Under the pieces are notes generated by a model, which did not search any database, was not told the origin of the DNA, and saw nothing but the letters and a program-made list of their open reading frames with translations. 7,738 nucleotides of DNA from an uncultured Eubacteriales bacterium. GTDB taxonomy: Bacteria > Bacillota > Clostridia > Christensenellales > Aristaeellaceae. The stretch is taken from assembly GCA_900540045.1 (NCBI GenBank), contig UQEF01000107.1, positions 1 to 7,738 on the forward strand, given 5' to 3'. The position numbers and the translations under genes were made by a program. Below, in pieces: positions 5,176-7,738 of this stretch; position 1 is the stretch's first letter; the number at the start of each line of letters is the position of its first letter.

Positions 5176-5805
5176 ATGGCAGGCTATGTATCCGAGGCGG
5201 TCATCAAGCGGTTGCCCGCCTATTACCGACATCTTAAGGAACTGGAAAAAGAGGGAATTCACCAGATTTCCTCCCAGGGGCTGGGCAATCGCATGCACCT
5301 GACAGCCTCCCAAATCCGACAGGACATCAACTGTTTCGGCGGATTTGGTCGCCAGGGATATGGCTATTCCGTCAGCGGACTGCGCGAGCATATCGGCCAT
5401 ATTCTGGGAGTGGACCGCACCCACCGCATGATCATCGTGGGCGCGGGCAACATAGGCCGTGCAGTGGCGCTTTCGGATTCCTTCCCCGCCAACGGCTTTG
5501 AAACCGTGGCCATCTTCGACAACGACGCGGCCAAAATCGGCATGACCGTTGGCAGCCTCGTAGTGCAGGATGTGGAGGATCTGAAACGTTATCTGGATGA
5601 GAACACGGTGGATATCGCCGTGATCGCGGTGCCGGTTTCGCATGCGCAGCGAATGGTGGAGGCGCTTTGCGAGCGCGGGGTCAAGGGCTTCTGGAACTTT
5701 GCCCCGCTGGATTTGAAGGTGCCGGACGGAACGTCCGTGGTGAATGTGCATCTGGACGAAGGCCTGGAGATATTGAGTTTCCGCATGCTCAGGGAACTGG
5801 CCTGA
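5176..5805 (+). CDS. rex: Redox-sensing transcriptional repressor Rex
   Basis: DNA-binding repressor that senses the NADH/NAD+ ratio and controls fermentation and respiration genes. 209 residues, the normal length. The N-terminal winged helix (about 1-75) shows VIKRLPAYYRHL, SQIRQDINCFGGFGRQGYGY at 45-64, and a short linker. The Rossmann domain follows with IIVGAGNIGRAV, its GxGxxG at 89-94, an acidic residue ending the second strand (FDND, 114-117), and WNFAPLDLKVP at 173-183. The C-terminal helix (EGLEILSFRMLREL) fits the domain-swapped dimer. The frame is open from a TTG at 5146, but the ATG at 5176 has GGAGGA (5161-5166) nine bases upstream and gives the family N-terminus. It has its own promoter with a likely operator, and is followed after 25 bp by the vanW-family gene. 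Confidence 0.97.
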   Translation: MAGYVSEAVIKRLPAYYRHLKELEKEGIHQISSQGLGNRMHLTASQIRQDINCFGGFGRQGYGYSVSGLREHIGHILGVDRTHRMIIVGAGNIGRAVALSDSFPANGFETVAIFDNDAAKIGMTVGSLVVQDVEDLKRYLDENTVDIAVIAVPVSHAQRMVEALCERGVKGFWNFAPLDLKVPDGTSVVNVHLDEGLEILSFRMLRELA

Positions 5806-5830
5806 GCCGCGGCGGCGGGGAGGTTATCGG

Positions 5831-7708
5831 ATGGCGTCAGGGCGCTATGATGCGGGAGGCCCGGGGCTGGCCCGGTCGGGACCGAGCGTAAAGCGAGCGC
5901 GAAGGCTGGCTGTGGACGGGCGGGGAGAATTTGCCGCCCCCGCGCGGCTGGGCGCCGCGCAGTATCACAGCATGCTGGATGCCGCGCCTGAGACCGGGCC
6001 TGCCGCTTCATCCGCGCGAGACGCCTTTGTCTATGACGACGACCTCTCCTGGGAGCAGCCGCTGGAAACGGCGGCCGTAAAAAAGCCGGAGCCCAGGCCG
6101 GTTCACGCTGCGCCGGCCCCATCCCAGGGGCCGAAACGGGAGCGCAGTGAGGCGGGCGGAGGACAGCCCCCCAGAAAGCCCGGCGGCAGACGTCAGGGCG
6201 GACGCAAAAAGCCGGACCATCCCGGCTGGCGCGCCTATGTGTGCGTAGCCGTGACGGCTTTGAGCGTGCTGGGCATACTGGTGCTGGCTGTCGTCATGAT
6301 GCCGCAGATGGCAGGCTATTTCTGGCGGGATTTCGGAAATTACGCCTTTATCAACGGCGAGCTTCTGCGCTACGACCCCGAAGTGGTGGCTGCCTACAAG
6401 CAGTACCGTGACTACATGGACCGCGATGTGATTTATCCCGGCATTTTTGTCGACGGCGTCCATGTAGGGGACCTGACCGTGGAGGAGGCGCGCCAGCTGC
6501 TCACGGCCAACGGATCGGATGTGCCGAACGCCTTTTCCGTAACGGTGGCCATTGGCAACAAGACCTGGACGGTGGATTCCAGCAACGTGCCGGCCCAGCG
6601 GGACCTGGGAAACGTGCTGGAACGCGCCTACGCTATCGGCCGCACCAACACCACGGCCATTCAGAGCACGCTGCAGACGCCCTTCCGCGAGCGCACCAAC
6701 CGCGCCGTAGCCCTGCGGGAAAGCGGAATTAACCTGACGACCACCGCCAGCTACGACCATGAGGCCGTGCGTGCGCTGGTGGCGGATATCGCGGCCTATG
6801 TGACGCGCGATCCGGTGGATGCGCAGATTCAGTCCTTCGACTATGCCACGCGCACGTTCAGCTTTACCGAATCGCAGCCCGGCGTCACGCTGGACCAGGA
6901 CCTGCTCTATGAGCGGGTGACCGCCGCGCTGGACCGCTGGGAAAGCGGCGTGACGGTGACGGTGGACCCCATCGTGACCGAACCCGCCGTCACCAAGGAT
7001 GAGCTGGTGGCCAGCTTTGGTCTGGTGGCGGCCTACACCACGGAAACCACCAACGACTCCAATCGCAATACCAATATTGACCTGGCCTGCCAGGCCATCA
7101 ACGGCACGGCCCTCATGCCCGGAGAAACCTTCAGCTTCAACCAGGCCACCGGCCAGCGTACCACCGAAAAGGGGTACAAATCCGCCGGAGCCATCGCCGC
7201 AGGGCAGAGCATCGAGGAGGTGGGCGGCGGCATCTGTCAGGTGTCGTCCACGCTGTTCAACGCTGTTGCGCGCGCCAATCTGGAAATCGTCTCCCGCAGC
7301 CCGCACGCCTGGCCCAGCACCTACGTCAATATCGGTGAGGACGCGACCGTCAACTGGCCCAACCTGGATTTCCAGTTCAAAAACAATACTCAAAGTCCCA
7401 TTTTTATCATTACATACTACAAGAACCGCCGCATGAGCGCGGAGATCTGGGGCATGTCATTGGGAGAGGGTGTGACGATCGACCTTCAGTCCACCATAAT
7501 CAAAACCATTGATCCGCCCAGTGAAGTGAAGTACGAGCTCAATACCGATCTGCCCTACGGCACGGAAAAGACCACCGTCAAGGCCCGCACCGGCTATGTG
7601 GTGGAAACCGAGAAGGTGTGGTACAAGGACGGCCAGGAAACCAGACGTGAATTGCTGCACACCAGCAACTACCGCGCCTATCAGCAGGTAATTGAATACA
7701 ATTACTGA
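5831..7708 (+). CDS. VanW-family membrane-anchored protein with YoaR-like (PG_binding_4) domain
   Basis: Predicted cell-surface protein; the family is common in Clostridia and its function is not established. 625 residues. Residues 1-132 form a disordered, Arg/Pro/Gly/Ala-rich cytoplasmic region that ends very basic (PRKPGGRRQGGRKKPDHPGW). One membrane segment follows at about 134-158. Outside, residues about 200-390 resemble the YoaR putative peptidoglycan-binding domain (PGIFVDGVHVGDLTVEEA, 203-220). The VanW domain covers about 395-540, with MPGETFSFNQATG and the hallmark GGGICQVSSTLFNAVARANL (465-484). The C-terminal 60 residues resemble a degenerate G5-like end. GGGGAGG (5817-5823) lies seven bases before the ATG. 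The name comes from some vancomycin resistance clusters, but no other van gene is nearby, so resistance should not be inferred. Probably co-transcribed with rex. Confidence 0.88.
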   Translation: MASGRYDAGGPGLARSGPSVKRARRLAVDGRGEFAAPARLGAAQYHSMLDAAPETGPAASSARDAFVYDDDLSWEQPLETAAVKKPEPRPVHAAPAPSQGPKRERSEAGGGQPPRKPGGRRQGGRKKPDHPGWRAYVCVAVTALSVLGILVLAVVMMPQMAGYFWRDFGNYAFINGELLRYDPEVVAAYKQYRDYMDRDVIYPGIFVDGVHVGDLTVEEARQLLTANGSDVPNAFSVTVAIGNKTWTVDSSNVPAQRDLGNVLERAYAIGRTNTTAIQSTLQTPFRERTNRAVALRESGINLTTTASYDHEAVRALVADIAAYVTRDPVDAQIQSFDYATRTFSFTESQPGVTLDQDLLYERVTAALDRWESGVTVTVDPIVTEPAVTKDELVASFGLVAAYTTETTNDSNRNTNIDLACQAINGTALMPGETFSFNQATGQRTTEKGYKSAGAIAAGQSIEEVGGGICQVSSTLFNAVARANLEIVSRSPHAWPSTYVNIGEDATVNWPNLDFQFKNNTQSPIFIITYYKNRRMSAEIWGMSLGEGVTIDLQSTIIKTIDPPSEVKYELNTDLPYGTEKTTVKARTGYVVETEKVWYKDGQETRRELLHTSNYRAYQQVIEYNY

Positions 7709-7738
7709 GTTTGGAGGAAATCAAAGCGGCGCCCGGTA
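7709..7738 (+). other. Intergenic end with ribosome-binding-like motif, next gene outside window
   Basis: After the vanW-family stop, GGAGGAAA (7713-7720) resembles a ribosome binding site, but no ATG follows before the edge. A TTG at 7711-7713 opens a frame reading MEEIKAAPG to the edge; it has no clear ribosome binding site of its own. No hairpin terminator is visible here, so a further co-transcribed gene is likely but cannot be identified. Confidence 0.3.

Noticed and set aside
6008..7393. 461-codon minus-strand frame opposite the vanW-family gene
   Set aside because: Gly/His/Arg/Val-rich mirror of a real coding gene with no recognisable domain or ribosome binding site.
5831..7708. Vancomycin resistance determinant
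   Set aside because: VanW-domain proteins are widespread in Clostridia without resistance; no vanHAX, vanRS or other van gene is present in the window.

Overview
The window reads as a G+C-rich (about 60% by eye), endospore-forming Bacillota chromosome, most likely of the class Clostridia. The reasons are the spoVA spore-germination genes, strong GGAGG-type ribosome binding sites before almost every gene, a YidC without a lipoprotein signal, a Rex redox repressor and a VanW-family surface protein. Order and genus cannot be fixed from this sequence. Nothing looks phage-like or transposon-like, and I see no RNA gene or CRISPR array.

Layout. Minus strand, read right to left from about 2040 to 1: a sigma-G-type promoter, an unreported-looking 48-codon ORF, then spoVAC, spoVAD and spoVAE (spoVAE is cut by the left edge). 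This is a forespore operon for dipicolinic acid transport. Plus strand from about 2110: a consensus sigma-A promoter, rpmH, a long hairpin, rnpA, yidD, yidC and jag/khpB, closed by an intrinsic terminator at about 5000-5032. This is the classic ribosomal protein L34 / RNase P protein / membrane insertase cluster, with ATGA overlaps at rnpA-yidD and yidC-jag. A second plus-strand unit follows: a sigma-A promoter carrying a probable Rex operator, then rex and, 25 bp later, a 625-codon VanW/YoaR-type membrane-anchored protein. The window ends 30 bp after it.

How they work together. The central cluster couples translation (L34, RnpA) to membrane protein insertion (YidD, YidC) and RNA binding (Jag). 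In Bacillus the yidC homologue spoIIIJ and jag also matter for sporulation, so a spoVA operon next door is thematically consistent. Rex probably represses its own promoter according to the NADH/NAD+ balance, and vanW may be carried along in that transcript.

No wholly new multi-gene system is evident. The best candidate novelties are the small ORF that opens the spoVA operon with its own promoter and ribosome binding site, the strong rpmH-rnpA hairpin, the Rex-box overlapping the rex -10, and the unusual neighbourhood: no dnaA upstream of rpmH and no mnmE-mnmG after jag.
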